In this document: positions 48,193 through 60,549 of the stretch, one piece after another
Position numbering within the stretch: the stretch's first letter is position 1
Layout: the number at the start of each line of letters is the position of its first letter
Source: Isoetes taiwanensis
Taxonomy: Eukaryota > Streptophyta > Lycopodiopsida > Isoetales > Isoetaceae
NCBI GenBank assembly: GCA_021234155.1
Contig: JAJEKV010000013.1
Span: forward strand, 7,191,263 to 7,255,262
Length of the DNA stretch: 64,000 bases
Direction of reading: 5' to 3'
Position numbers and translations under genes: made by a program
The notes under the pieces: model-generated
Told to the model about the DNA's origin: nothing
Database searches by the model: none
Seen by the model: only the letters and a program-made list of their open reading frames with translations

Positions 48193-48533
48193 GACATTCG
48201 TCCAAACTGGGAGATAAAGAAAAACTTCGAGCTGAAGCTCTGTCACATGTGTTCATTCCGTATAGAGGTAAACGCTTGTTGAATGTTATTCATCCCGTAT
48301 TTGGTTATTGGCAGAAGATTATGACTATGCTTGACTTCGTACAAAATGCAGAAGCAATTTATGAGAAGCTCGTAGTTTGCAGCATCAACAATCCGGTGAG
48401 CTTTCTTCAGTTTATGAGGGATAAGATAGAACTTTTGAAAAACGAGCTAGTGGAGGTTGTTGAAATTTCTTGCTCTAATCTGCGAAACAAATTCCTTCGA
48501 TCCATGTCAATATTATTTTTAGACCTGTCCTAG
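48193..48533 (+). CDS. Candidate exon, unidentified protein
   Basis: After a TTTTCTATTTAG acceptor the frame is open for about 113 codons to TAG at 48533. It reads fluently: KLGDKEKLRAEALSHVF, KRLLNVIHPVFGYWQK, MLDFVQNAEAIYEKLVV. A consensus donor (CCG|GTGAGC) at 48395/48396 would end the exon in phase 0 after INNP. An alternative donor GAG|GTAAAC lies at 48267. I do not recognise the family. It could be a genuine internal exon of a plus-strand gene extending to 50259, or a mobile-element fragment. Confidence 0.35.
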
Positions 48534-49322
48534 GAAATATTAGATATTGATGAAGGAGATTGTATCTAATTCAATTGGAAGGTCGTTGTTCCATCCCAGT
48601 CATGACCAAAATTCTGGGATCAATAGACTTATCAGATTGCTCCAAGATAATCTGAATTTTGTGAGGTTTTAAACTTAGAATATCTTAATAGATGCTTATT
48701 TCTTATTCTTTCTTTGAGTTTCAAGGTCGTCCTTGCCGTGGGATCCAGCCACTTACAAGCCTATTCACGATACTACAGAGATTGAGCAGATCATTAATCC
48801 ATGTTTATGAGTGAAATTGGTCGTGTATTTTAGTAGTGGGAAGGTGTTAGAAAATCAGTGCAACCTCTAAAACCTGTCAGGGCTGAAAGTGTAGATTAAC
48901 GCGCAATGTCCAGCTAGCTAAAGTTTAATGGTTGTCAATCTAAGATTACCCAAGAAATTGCCCATCTAATCTGGTCTATTTGCAATCTAATTAGATATAA
49001 TTAATGGATGTTCTTTGAATGTTCTGTTTTAAGTTGTTCATTGCATTGCTTGAGAATAATGTTTATCTAGAAATGGTGCGTGATTGTATTGATCTAGATA
49101 GTTCACATCATCATACAGACATATGCTTACACTATTGTCTCACAGGCAATATGATATAACTGTTGACACATAACATTTTCTATCTGCTCTTAAATAAAGC
49201 AAACTTGCACACCAACATGCTTTGTAAGAGGATGCCACTTTGCTCCATTGTTGTCACAATGAAGAGTAGCCAGTTTGACATTGCTTTTCAAAAATAAATT
49301 ACTCGCCATATCATTTTGTGCG

Positions 49323-49565
49323 CAGCTCTGGTCTTAGCTTCAGCAGTACTGTTGCTTACTAAAAACTGTTCGTCGAAGAATCCATGTGATGGGGCTGTCC
49401 AAAAGAAGAAAGACATATATCATCTAAAGTCAAGATCACTTACTGCTATATCGGCATCTGCAAAAGTTGTAGTTGTCTCCCCTAGAATAAAGACACCATT
49501 TCTGGTTTTAATACCCTGGAGATATTTCAAAGCACATATTTCTGCTCTTCAGTCAATAGTTTGGG
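49323..49565 (+). CDS. Candidate internal exon, unidentified protein
   Basis: It is bordered by TTTTGTGCGCAG at its start and TTTGG|GTATGT at its end and is open throughout, encoding LVLASAVLLLTKNCSSKNP, DIYHLKSRSLTAISAS and KTPFLVLIPWRYFKAH. Entry is phase 1 and exit phase 0, and the exit phase agrees with the candidate last exon at 50185-50259. The protein is not recognised. The evidence is limited to splice borders and the open frame. Confidence 0.35.
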
Positions 49566-50084
49566 TATGTCGCATGAACCTGGATGGTTACAGCCAAATA
49601 AATGAGCGGTCCTTCTAGTTGTCGATTGTAGGGATAGGATGTACGACCTGTATCCTTATCATCAAAATTTAGACACAATTTTTGGCCTTATTCATAAGCT
49701 TTCAGAATCGATTTAGAGTTTGCCATATGGAATTTAGATAACAATTGTAGTATATATTTGCTGAATGAGATGAAATCCATTTCTTCTTGCCAAGCTTCCA
49801 ACCCCAAACGGTAAAGTATTAATCCTCATCAATGTAGAGAACACTAGTCATTTTCCTAATATAGGTTAGGATCTGCACATGATCTACTATGTATCCCAGT
49901 TGAGGGAGATAAGGGTTGGACATTTTGTGCCAGCACCTAGGTTCTTGCTTCAAATACCTACATGTTGCTTTAAATTCTCTTGTCCTTTACTTTGCGTTTC
50001 AGCTTATGTATTGTTTAGTTGTTTGTTTCTATCTTAAGGCATTGCATCTTACATAGCACCATTTTCTTGGACACCCACAACTTT

Positions 50085-51720
50085 TCTTGGATAAAGTTAT
50101 TTTGGCCTATATATTTTTATCATCTTTGTGAGCATCTTACAATAAAATAAATCACCTAACTTGCCCTTGCATTCTTTTATGCAGGAATCTAGTGCAAATG
50201 GTATAGTTTGTAATGCTGGTCCAACATGTTTGGCTGAAAAGTTTCATCCTCTCTAGAAATGCCACTTATTCTATATAGTGCAATTAAATACATCTACATA
50301 AAAAGAGAAAGAAATCCAACTTAGATGCTCATCTTCCACACATTTCTCCTTATATTGATACAGCTGATTACATGGAAAAATCATGTGAATGGGCAGTAAA
50401 AGACATATAGCGATATAGAAAGTGTAGAGCCCGACATCAACTATATTTAACTTCCAAAATCATATAAGGACCAGTATCTTGGGGAGAGCTTGGACAACAC
50501 CGTGCAGAAACAGTAGCAATATTGCTTTCTTTTCGGATTCGCGGAAAAGACCACGAAGGTACCTCGACCCTCATGTATTTCGGTGAATTTCTTGACAAAT
50601 TAGCGCGTGCCCATGCAGATCACGGGCTGTCTCATATGCTTAGGTGGTACAGCCCAAGTGTCATCCATGCCTTCAAGCATACTTATGGCGTATCGGTTTT
50701 CGACCCATCAAAGGCAAGCGTCACGGTCCTGGGATTTCTCCCAATTATAGCCTGGCGGGCTCGTCTTGATGTACGGTTGGGACTTCCATTATTGTAAGCA
50801 AGAGCTCCACCAATTGGCAAATAGTCCTCCCCATGTAGTTCACGGTGGCCACATAAAGATCTCGGCATATCTTCGATCCCCGATTCACTCTTCGGTTGCG
50901 CCCACATCGGTTTTGGATGATCTCCACTGAAGAAATTTGAAGAATGCTGCACTTTAATCGCGAGGAGAACAATTAGCGGAGATTCAGTGAATTTCACATC
51001 TCGATAAACACAAATAGCTTTGGCCCGATCAGAAATAGGAAATACATCGCTGCATATGCAGCCTTGGCCATAGCCAAACCATGTCGACATTCTTTAGCCG
51101 AGAGGTATAAAGCGACCTATCCCGCGATGACTAATCCGGGTGCCGGTACGCGATGCCGAGCAACTTCCTGCGATGAAATCCATAGGAACAAAACCATCTC
51201 TCCTACGGCGCAGTGGAGGTTGCTGCAGTCGCGCAAATTGAGCACTAGCACCAGCAGTTTACAACTTTGCACATATTCTGCATACTCTTTGACTGAACTG
51301 GCTGGCATTCTTTTGGTGATTCGCCGTTTTCCATTCACCCCATACGCCCAGCATAGGGTGCATCTTGGATAAAGTTATTTTGGCCTATATATTTTTATCA
51401 TCTTTGGCTGACATCTACGGCAAGGTAAAATCACCCTAACTTGCCCGCGCATTCTTTTATGCAAGAGATCTAGTGCAAATGGTATGGTTGTGGAAATTCC
51501 CAGCATGTTTAGTAGAAAGGTTTCGTCTCTCCTGGGGCATGCCATTCATATAAATTAATTAAATACCATCATAAAAAGAAAAAGAAATCGCTTAGATGCT
51601 CATCTTCCACGCCGTTTCATAGCCATAAGAAGTGATACAAGCTAAATTACGCTTGGGAAGAATCATTAATAGGTGCAATTTGAAATGTCAACATATATGA
51701 TATAGAGTGTAGGCCAAATT
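50085..51720. repeat. Direct duplication, offset 1278 bp
   Basis: The block starting TCTTGGATAAAGTTATTTTG at 50085 recurs at 51363. Both continue with GGCCTATATATTTTTATCAT, GCATTCTTTTATGCA, TCTAGTGCAAATGGTAT and TTAGATGCTCATCTTCCAC, and weaker similarity runs to about 50430 and 51720. About 930 bp of unrelated, more GC-rich sequence lies between the copies. They may be a diverged pair of long terminal repeats or a tandem segmental duplication; TG...CA ends and a primer-binding site were not found. Confidence 0.7.
50185..50259 (+). CDS. Candidate terminal exon
   Basis: After a good acceptor (TTCTTTTATGCAG) the phase-0 frame encodes ESSANGIVCNAGPTCLAEKF and ends at TAG 24 codons later. It fits the exon at 49323-49565 in phase. 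The exon lies within a block that is duplicated, in decayed form, about 1.28 kb downstream. Confidence 0.3.
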
Positions 51721-53930
51721 AGGGGTTTGGTTTGGAAACATCTTTGCTTATTCAACTAAAGTTATACTTGTAGGCGATAAACAACATCAAGAGGTCAAGG
51801 TATAGTAGATGTATGCATTAAAAGTTGCATGAGTTCGAAGTCATTGATTTATACGGGTTTGTCTTACCTCTTCTCCTTTCTTGCTTGTGGGTTCCTCACC
51901 CTGGCACTTTGCCAGGCACCGCTGTGCCATGCCAGGGCCTTGAGGGCAGTTGGAAGCCCAGTTGCTAGGCTCTGGGAGGGTGGCCATTGGGAGTGGTGGC
52001 TAAGCCATTGAGGATCTTCCGAGCTCACTTTAAGCACAGAAATTAATAGGAGCTATCCGGGGTAAAAGTGGCGGGGAATGTTAAGCTACGTACCTATAAA
52101 TTCCTGGGGATGATGTGGTGGTGCGGGTTTGGAAGGTTCCATCAGGATATTCCCGTCTCTTCTTGTCTTGTCGCGGTCTTGATGCAGTGCGGCTATTCAT
52201 TTCACGCCAATTGAAGTGGTCTGTAGCTTAGGGTTCACCAGTGGTTTCATGAGACGGCCAGATACTTTACCCCACAGAGTTAGGGTGCTTCCCGTGGCGG
52301 TGGTCTTGTGCATTTATTATCGAGTGAATGCCCTTTGAGTTGGATTTTGGAAAGGGTGTGACCCTCCTTAATTTATGGCCTTCATCATTGAAATTTGTGG
52401 GCATTTACCGTTTGCCCTCACTTGCGGTACAGGATTGAATTCCGAATTTCTGTTTGGTGGGAATTGATTTCCTTGGCCGGTTGCTGCGCTAATGTAATAT
52501 CTACGGTGCTTGGCGTGCTAGCGGCGACAAATATGAGCTTGGTTGGTGTGTTGATTTGGAAGCCCGGCGGCGGTTGGCTGAGATCTTTCGAGTTAAAGTG
52601 ACTGCGACCTCTCGATTCCTCAACTTCGGTGCAGGCTACATTTTAAAAGCTTTACGGTGTTCAGGGATTAGTAGGCGGAAGTTTGCCATTTGGGGACTTC
52701 TAGCAGGTGTTGTAGATGGTGATGAATTAGGTTTGTACATCGGTGGGATGCGATTTTTATTGAGTTTGTTGTGGAGTGTCGGTATGGTATCTGCTGGAGT
52801 TCTCCTTCCTCCTCACTTGCTTTGTAACATTACCATTCTTTTATATATTGATGACGCGGTTCCGAAAAAAAAAAAAAAAGAGTCCCTTCTGAGGCCCTTT
52901 TTCGCGCTGGTCTTCGAACATTCGCATTTTTATAAGACGCCTTTTGGAGGCTCCATGTAAGCTCCATGTCGTAGCGGAACATGTCCTAAAAAATCAGTTT
53001 TCCTTCGTAGTAGCAGAATGTACTTTTAATATAAGACATGTCATGATTTTCGAATTTTTCCACAGAGTAGAGCTGCATCAATTCAACCTGCAAACACTTA
53101 CTGTTTGGGGATGCAGTTAGTGTTTACAGGATGCAACAATTCAACCTTTAAGTACTTGTGTGTTAAGGATGCAAATTCACATTTTCAAAGCTATGAATTT
53201 GGATTTGAATGTAAAGTGACTAGCAATGAAAAGTTCCTGGCTGCCAAATTCCACTGACTAATGGTTTTGACCGCGGCTTGTAAGAATGATTTGAGAATTT
53301 GAAACTCTTTCAAACAAATAAGCTTGTGATGATAAATCGGTACTTCAAAAGTACAAGGCAAAAATGGTTTTCACCTTAAAATGGGGTACTTCCTTTGTGA
53401 TTACACTTTGCTTCGGTTAATAGACAAAAATCGTTATCTTTATATTTCAAAGATTTACCCGACAAAATTTTGATTCTCCATGGTATCTTTTTCTATTCAA
53501 AGATTAAGCCACCAAAATTTTATTTCTCATAATGGAATTGACCTCTCACAGAATTGAGCTCCAACAAAATTGAAGTGCAACTTACTTTTACTATGACAAC
53601 CAATTTTTTGACTTGGTATGTCGACCTACGCTATTTGGTTGTAGTAATCGATACAATATTTATTTGTGGCATCAATCCGCTTTTGATTGTAGTCTGAAAT
53701 ATCCAGCACGCCTTTCAGAAACCTTGAATCATCAAGACGGTGTTTGAAGAAGCGGTGGAAAAGTTAGACCTCGGTGACTGAAACAAGCCCGGAAAATTTA
53801 GGCACGTGGCATTCGCATTTCCATTTCCATTCCATTTAAAGGCTGTGGCGTTCTTGCCGATCCATTTCATTAAATGCCACTCCGGGCTTTAGACCTAAAT
53901 TTGGTGAAGAAATCCTCGATTGAGAATACA
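51721..53930. other. Intergenic, with A-run after an open stretch
   Basis: An open plus-strand frame (52556-52960) ends in an A15 run (52866-52880), as if at the 3' end of a retroposed sequence, but I cannot identify the protein. A short signal-peptide-like ORF (51829-52011) has no further support. The remainder is AT-rich and unassigned. Confidence 0.35.
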
Positions 53931-53939
53931 TATATATAT

Positions 53940-54370
53940 AAACCTCAAATTAAAACCCCAAACCACAAGCCCAGACTGCTCAAACTATAATATTGAAATT
54001 CCAAACCATAAAACAAAATAATGCTCGGTTAGAGATCCTTAAAACTGCAATCTAACCTAAAACCACAATCCATGAACCATAATCACAGACCCGCGATGTA
54101 ATCACTGGCTAATAGAGGTGAAATGAAAAACCACATTCCAATCCAAAACCACAATCGAATCAAAACAATAATATGGAGCCACAATGTAATCCATAACCAC
54201 AGCCAGGTTTAAGCCACAATGCAACCAAATCACAATATAACCCGAAGACCACGGTCACAATCTAACTAATGCAATCGAAGCTAATAGAATTGAAACACGT
54301 ATAATCTAAAACCACGATCGCAACCATAATGCGGTCTATCTTGCATCTAAAACTGTATACTATTTACAAC
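53940..54370. repeat. Degenerate AACCACAATC-rich array
   Basis: Variants of AAACCACAATC, AACCATAATC or AGCCACAATG recur every 12-30 bp for about 430 bp. Units are irregular and diverged. A shorter tract of the same flavour is at about 47150-47220. Confidence 0.65.
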
Positions 54371-55620
54371 ACACAATCATAATTTGTTATAGAGGATCAA
54401 GAGAAAGCGTGATCAAATCAAGCTTGAAAGAGTAGATAGATAGTAAGAGTAGTAAGCGACTTGGCTGCTCTAAGTAGAAGTACTGGCATGCTCTTCTCAG
54501 ATATTTCTTTGAATCTCTAGATTTCATATCCTTTGTGTTTGGGGGTGGCTAGGTAAAAATCTAAAATCTATTACAAGGCAATTAGAATTACAAATGGAAT
54601 GGCATCTTTTTCCCCTTGTGTAGAACCCTGCGGTACATTTACTAGAAGCGTGTGCGGCGATCTTAGGGCATTGAATGGACTACGTCTTGAGATATAGGTA
54701 AATTTAAGGGACTTTGTATTAAAACACAGCCAAATGTCAGAAAAAAGAAAAACCGCCATAGAAATGTAGTCGTGATATAGGCGTAATGGAGTACAAATTA
54801 TATGAAGGATTTAAGGTTTGAGATCTTTGGGCAGTAGCCACAACACTTTGAATGGGTAGAAGTAATGGAAAGCATGGGGTGGAACATCTGTGATGACAGC
54901 ATAATGAAAATTGGTTTTGGGGTTGGAATGCCTTTTAGTTCCTTGTGTCTTTTGAATTTTCCTAATTCTAAATTCTATTGATAAAACAAAATCTTAAAAA
55001 ATTGGATGCATTCTTCCACTTTTTCATCAATTGCATAAAAGAAATATTATATTTAGGGACACCTAGAAAGTATTGTAATATTTGTCCAACGATGGCTTGA
55101 AAGTAAAGTCAATATTTCTAAAAGCAACCAATTGATTCCATTTTTTCCACATAAGTTGCTCGACATGTCTAATTACTATAGCGGTTATTACATTAACAAA
55201 GACTTGAGATCATTGTTGTCTTATTATAATACATTGACAATAATTTTTCTATGAGGTCATTGCCAACTGTCCGAAAATTACCGTTGCAAGTACATTTGGG
55301 GATCTTTCTTATACACTTGCGCTGGATTCTAAGATGGACTTTCAATGAGTGCAATAATTACAATTTATACATCATTTTACAATGGTTCTACACACTTGGC
55401 TACTTATTTAAATCCTTTTATGGCTTGATAGGTGATAGGCTAACAATACCATTATTAAGCTAAACCCCAACAATTAATAAAACTTTTCACGAATGGTCTT
55501 TTGGATTCTTTGGATTTTCATATCTCGATACATTGGGACGGAGCAGGCTCAATGGTGTTTTGCAACAACAGGCTCCAATGGTGATATTGCGTGCCCGATC
55601 TTTGATTATATGATTATTGA
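54371..55620. other. Gene-free AT-rich stretch
   Basis: No recognisable protein or RNA signature. Confidence 0.4.
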
Positions 55621-55626
55621 ATGTTC

Positions 55627-56425
55627 CTAAACTTAGAAGTTTTAAATAGTATCATTTTTATCAAGGGAAAATTGTTAAAATGCCCCAATATTTTGGAGTA
55701 TTTGTCAAAATGCCCTTAATTCTTGAAAAATTGTCAAAATGCCCTTATCCGGTTAACGGCAAGCAATCGAAACATCTTGTAATCAAAACTTTTGCATGCT
55801 TGTTTTGTTTATTTTGATCAATTGTTCTCACCTCTAAACTCTGTGTTTCCATGCTTCATTTTCTCTGAGTAATTCTTGTAGGTTTCCATCTACTTTGAGA
55901 TTTTGGGCGGCTATGCTCTCCTCTTCATTGGATGTGATTTCATAATTGTCGGTTATCTTCAAGTCCTCGCATATGGATTGAGAAATTTTTCAAACCACGG
56001 CTCCAATCCACAAATTTGAATTTTTTTTCTCTTAGTCAAGTATTACGCTCGAACAATTTATAGCATTGAGGGGACCTATTACGGATTGGAGGGTTCTCAA
56101 GTATATTTACGTGATGAGTTGAATGGAGTGGGATCTGAGAAGAAGCGAAGCAATTCTTATGTGATCAACCATGTAGGTGTTTGTGCTCATCCGCGTGATG
56201 TTCTGCGGCAGGTGTAAATCGATAGATTGCTAGCTTTCGATGAAGAGCCCCAATGGATCGGGAAGTGGAGACACAATGGCGAGTTAGACGAAGAAGAAGG
56301 AGCATTTTAATGAATTTTTCAGAAGTCGAGGGGCAATACGATAAATGCACCACCCCAAAATATTGGGGTATTTTAACAATTTTCCGCTGCTTCGTGATCG
56401 AGTCTTTTAAATGTCGAAGTTTAAA
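55627..56425. mobile_element. Long-inverted-repeat (MITE-like or MULE-like) element
   Basis: The left arm, about 55627-55745, contains GGAAAATTGTTAAAATGCCC CAATATTTT-like sequence and then repeated TGTCAAAATGCCCTTA. The right arm, about 56290-56425, carries the reverse complement, with CCCCAAAATATTGGGGTATT and TTAACAATTTTCC. Similarity extends outward through TAAACTT.GA..TTTAAA on both sides, so each arm is at least 110 bp. The roughly 550-bp centre has no recognised protein. I could not find a convincing target-site duplication, so the superfamily is undecided. Confidence 0.65.
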
Positions 56426-57094
56426 TATAGAAGTAGGAACTAATAATGCATGTAATGAATCGAGGCACAAAGCGGACATTTTGTATGTTTTGTATATAGA
56501 ACAAACAAGCTGACACTCCACATAATCGCGGATCCGTCCCATTTCGAGAACTTGTGAAGCATAGATGTAAGTCTGAAGTGCCAAAACATAAAATTACAGT
56601 AAAACCTCAAGCTCAATTCACATACAAATGCAAGGAGGAAAGAAATGGAAGTCGATTCAAAATTAGCATTGGCGTCCTGAGGGGCAAAGGCAGCAGCATG
56701 CGGCATTACATCTGGCGTTCAGGGCTCAAAAACCAAAAGCCCTCTAAAATAAAAGAGAGATAAATGAAGTCATAGGCATAGAGAATTTGGGCAAAGTAAT
56801 CGCAATGCCCAATTGATAAACTTCCGCGTTTTTAGTTTAGGTATTGTAGGGAGGAGGCCTTCTACAATGGTTGGGACTATGATTTTGATGGTATTGTATG
56901 GAAAGGGTATATTTGCCATGTTTGAAAACAGTGCGTTTAGTGGTCCCTTTATTTTGGTGTATTTTACTTTTCTTTGTGATTGGAAAAGTATTGTCTGAGG
57001 ATAAAAGGACCGCTCCTTTCTATTTTTGCCGAATCACCCGAGAGCATCTGGTAGATCTCTCGTGTGTTGATCTCGTGCTTGTGTTGATATTACC

Positions 57095-57245
57095 CAATGA
57101 TGTCAGCATTCATCGGTTCTTCATCGGTTTGTTAGAAGCCGGAGGTTTACTCGATGCGGTTACCCGAGTTTAGCTTCATCGGTTAAGGAAGCCCGAGTTT
57201 AGGAAGCCGAGTTTAGCTTCACCATCGGTTTTATCGATCGGTGCC
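57095..57245. repeat. Short interspersed ATCGGTT / CCGAGTTTAG repeats
   Basis: ATCGGTT occurs about five times. CCGAGTTTAG occurs three times, twice followed by CTTCA...ATCGGTT. It appears to be a small scrambled tandem array. Confidence 0.5.
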
Positions 57246-58779
57246 GGGTTTGAGATGGGCGATGGATGTAGGATAGGCGGGACCATTACCACCGCGACGC
57301 CGGATCTTGTCACGGCGATTACCACGATCGTCCTCAAATATGATCAAAGCTGATTTTGCCTCGAAATTGTCCTCTAATTCTGTTTCTTCTATTTCTTACC
57401 TTAATCCTTGTTTTAGCCTTTTTAATCGGTCTCCTTCGTTTCCTTCTCCACACTTTTCCGTTCGCGCCCTTGCGTACTAGATCCGGCGCATGTCCATAGC
57501 TATGGTGTTTAAAGCGAGGGTGGGGAACGATCCATGGGCTTCTTTGCGGATGATGGCCATAAGTTGGATGGAAATGCGGCACATTAATGAAGCTAGGAGC
57601 TTGGTTTTATTTGTTTTGTCTATACCATGGGTTTGAAAGTGACCTTAGAAAGTGGCTGAAAAGATTTTACGCCAAAGATATTAGCCATTGATTTAGTATG
57701 ATGCTTTCTGGATATCGCGGAGATCAATGGATTCGTATTAATCTTAAAACAAATCCATAAGCCTTGAAATAGGCGGATAGAGCGGATATGTGGATTTTAT
57801 AGAGATTTATTTTAAAGTAATTGACTAATGAATTAATCGTAGCTTTTCAAATACTTGCAATTTATAATGCTCTATAGTTCAACTTATCAAGCAAGTTGCA
57901 TTTTCTTCGAATTAATAAAATTAAATCCGGATAATAACTGAGTCCATGTAGCTTCATCCACATGAACAAAGTTGGAAATGAAGCACAAACACATTTGAAT
58001 TTACATTAGGCCTCAAAGATGCATTACAAAGTAAGGATATCTTTGCAAAATTGTGTGGATTCGAGAACTCAAGGAGCATATAGCGACATTTCAATACAAT
58101 GAATGGGTTTGCTGGAATAATTCTCTACCCATACCGAGGTTCTTATAAGACTTTTCAACAAAAGTCTTTGAAAAATAATTGACAAATACATTTCTCAAGC
58201 TGTTTGCTTATGAGAGATCTGGCGGGGAAAGGAGAAACTTAGAAGTTTAGCGACAATGGTGTATATCACTTAATAAGTAATTACAATGGCAGGACATTCA
58301 AAGAAACAAAAAAGCAGTGCTTGAATCAATGAATTTTGTCTGTTGGAAACCCTTACTTGTGACTTCCATTTTCTTGATAGATATAGGACACCTTAATTCT
58401 TGTTTATGTTATATTCTATGGTCTAGGAAGTCTACTGCAAAAGAAACAACATGCTAAGAATATAAAAAACCATATATTACAGTCTGAGGAGATAATAAGG
58501 CACATGATTTGAAGCGAGGCAAATATGTACCTCATGTGCTATGGAAAATATCTCATGGTATAAAATGAGAACATTATATGAGAAATGCCAGCACACCTAA
58601 TCGCAATAAAATAGGTGGCATTAGCTGCAGAATTCAAATGTACTTATTCATTCACTCTAAATTACTTGTAAGAGCTGAGATGGATCCTCCATAGTTATGA
58701 AATGCCTTAACATCGTTATCATCTACGCTTGCTTGACATAAATCATCTGCTTAGACGGCCTGTCGGCGTGTAAAAAGCG

Positions 58780-59335
58780 AGAAAATCCTACAAATATAGC
58801 ATTTAGCATTATTATGTCATCCTACTTGTTAACAAAGCGCTGGTTTATCAAGTTGTTTGCACCATTCACATCTTGAGGAGTGTGATGGAAACTTTCAAGT
58901 AGAACCCATCCTAATAACGCATGTTCAAAATGCTGGTTCTCTTAAACTTTCACCTCCATCGTCTAGCATCTCGAGGGACATAGTTATTTTTGTAGTTTCC
59001 CCACGCATTGTGCCTGAAAAATCCCAAATGTAAATTGAAGGATGGTTGGAGATAGAATATGTGGATCTTACAATTACCCATATTGCATTATAATGCATGC
59101 ATTAAGCGGTAATTCTGTGCAAAAGAAAGTCCTACCTTAACATGGGTTATCATCACATTTCCTTTACATCATGATCATTTGCTTGCTCCCTCAATCAACT
59201 TCTAAAATGAGAGAATCACACTTAAAATATAACTTTTAGCATATTATGTCACCTATTTGTTAAAATGTTGTTTATCAAAGTCATTTCACGGCATACCTTG
59301 AGATAATATGGTAGAGAATGCTCTCTAGCACAAAT
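58780..59335. repeat. Diverged direct repeats, about 425 bp apart
   Basis: AGAAAATC...TTAGCATTATTATGTCATCCTACTTGTTAA...TTTATCAA...CTTGAG near 58780-58880 recurs as GAGAATC...TTAGCATATTATGTCACCTATTTGTTAA...TTTATCAA...CTTGAG near 59210-59305. No coding content. Confidence 0.5.
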
Positions 59336-60292
59336 AGTTGAAGATATGTAGAATGAAGGCGAGATATTGCCAATTCCAAAAAGCCAAGCATGATGATACA
59401 GAAAGTATATGAGAAGAAATAAAGAAAACAAAAGCAATGAATTATTATTGTGGCATCATGATTTTCAAGCGGAAGAATGAAAAGTGTTTGGCCTCCGAGA
59501 TTGTTTTATTGATCTTTATTGCTTCTTAAACCACCGGAACACAAAGAAGAAATAAATCGAGAATCCCATTTCGACCAGCGTGTGGGGTATAAAAGTATGG
59601 GCCTTCAAAATAATCACGAAGCATACCTAGATGGAACATTTTAATGCCTTGCTTTTTTCATAACTACTGACATAAAATATTACGAGGAATGATACATGGC
59701 TTGAGGGGATGCTCTGAGACCCCTTGCAAAGGCTGGCACTATCGTCTTCATGGTTTGGCCTACATTGAAGGGCTGACACTTTAATTACACGGAAAAAATG
59801 AATTTGTACACATTTACCCGAGACTAAGCCTTCTGAAGGATGCACCTTCTTGTGAAAGATATACTTCATCGACCACCCATATCATGTTCGCGGCCATAAT
59901 GTCTCTTCCTGTATGTTATGCAGGAAAGACAAAAAATTTGTTATGAGGATGCAAAATCAGCCTACATATGGAACTTTCGGATGAAATGATAGTCTTTACA
60001 GCAATCCTATATATATAAAATGGGCTGTCAGCGAATCTAGAAAAAAGAAGAACAAATCCGGTTATCTCTGCTTTCCTCAACTTACGAAATGGAAAACCCT
60101 AAAAGTAGGAGCTTTCAGCCGGAAATTTGAAATGTGTTCCACGTTTTAGGAAGAATGCGAAAAGAAAGTTATTTGGCCACCGCATTTCACAGGAGGCCAG
60201 TCAATGAGGAGTCTCGGCATAAATATGGCATAATCTTGCATCCTATTGAAGAAGGATAAAAATAAGGCAATATACATGGCAAGAAAAGCGGC

Positions 60293-60514
60293 TTAACCAA
60301 CTAGCGCCATGGCTGACACATGCATTTGCTTGGTTTCCAATTTCGTTAATTTTTGGCTATGAGGCCATGTGTTGTAGCTCACGCTTAAGATACGTGTAGA
60401 CCTCCGATTGAATGCTTGGTTGTTGCTTTCTGCTTGAAAGGCGTCTGAAGACAATAGAAAAGATATTAGAAATATAAAGAAGTAGATCGCGCGATTTATC
60501 TCCAGGGTTTCCAT
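60293..60514 (-). CDS. Possible small secreted protein or first exon
   Basis: The ATG at 60514 opens 73 codons to TAA. The N-terminus METLEINRAIYFFIFLISF followed by LLSSDAFQAES looks like a cleavable signal peptide, and the remainder is hydrophilic and basic (AFNRRSTRILS, TWPHSQKL) without cysteines. It could be a small secreted peptide precursor or the first exon of a longer secreted or receptor protein spliced downstream. The GC-richer 60550-60750 upstream could be a 5' leader. No family is recognised. Confidence 0.35.
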   Translation of the reverse strand: METLEINRAIYFFIFLISFLLSSDAFQAESNNQAFNRRSTRILSVSYNTWPHSQKLTKLETKQMHVSAMALVG

Positions 60515-60549
60515 GGTAGAGCAAAATAGCATAGACCAGCATACGCCAG

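Larger units (their letters stand above)
56430..60290. other. Intergenic with minor repeats
   Basis: No supported gene. A cluster of ATCGGTT and CCCGAGTTTAG phrases lies at 57095-57245. A minus-strand Arg/Lys-rich frame (57334-57582) has no recognised family. Diverged direct repeats lie at 58780-58910 and 59210-59335. Confidence 0.4.

Noticed and set aside
52556-52960. Plus-strand frame ending ILLYIDDAV, resembling an RT YIDD motif
   Set aside because: The tetrapeptide alone is not enough; no surrounding reverse-transcriptase blocks could be read.
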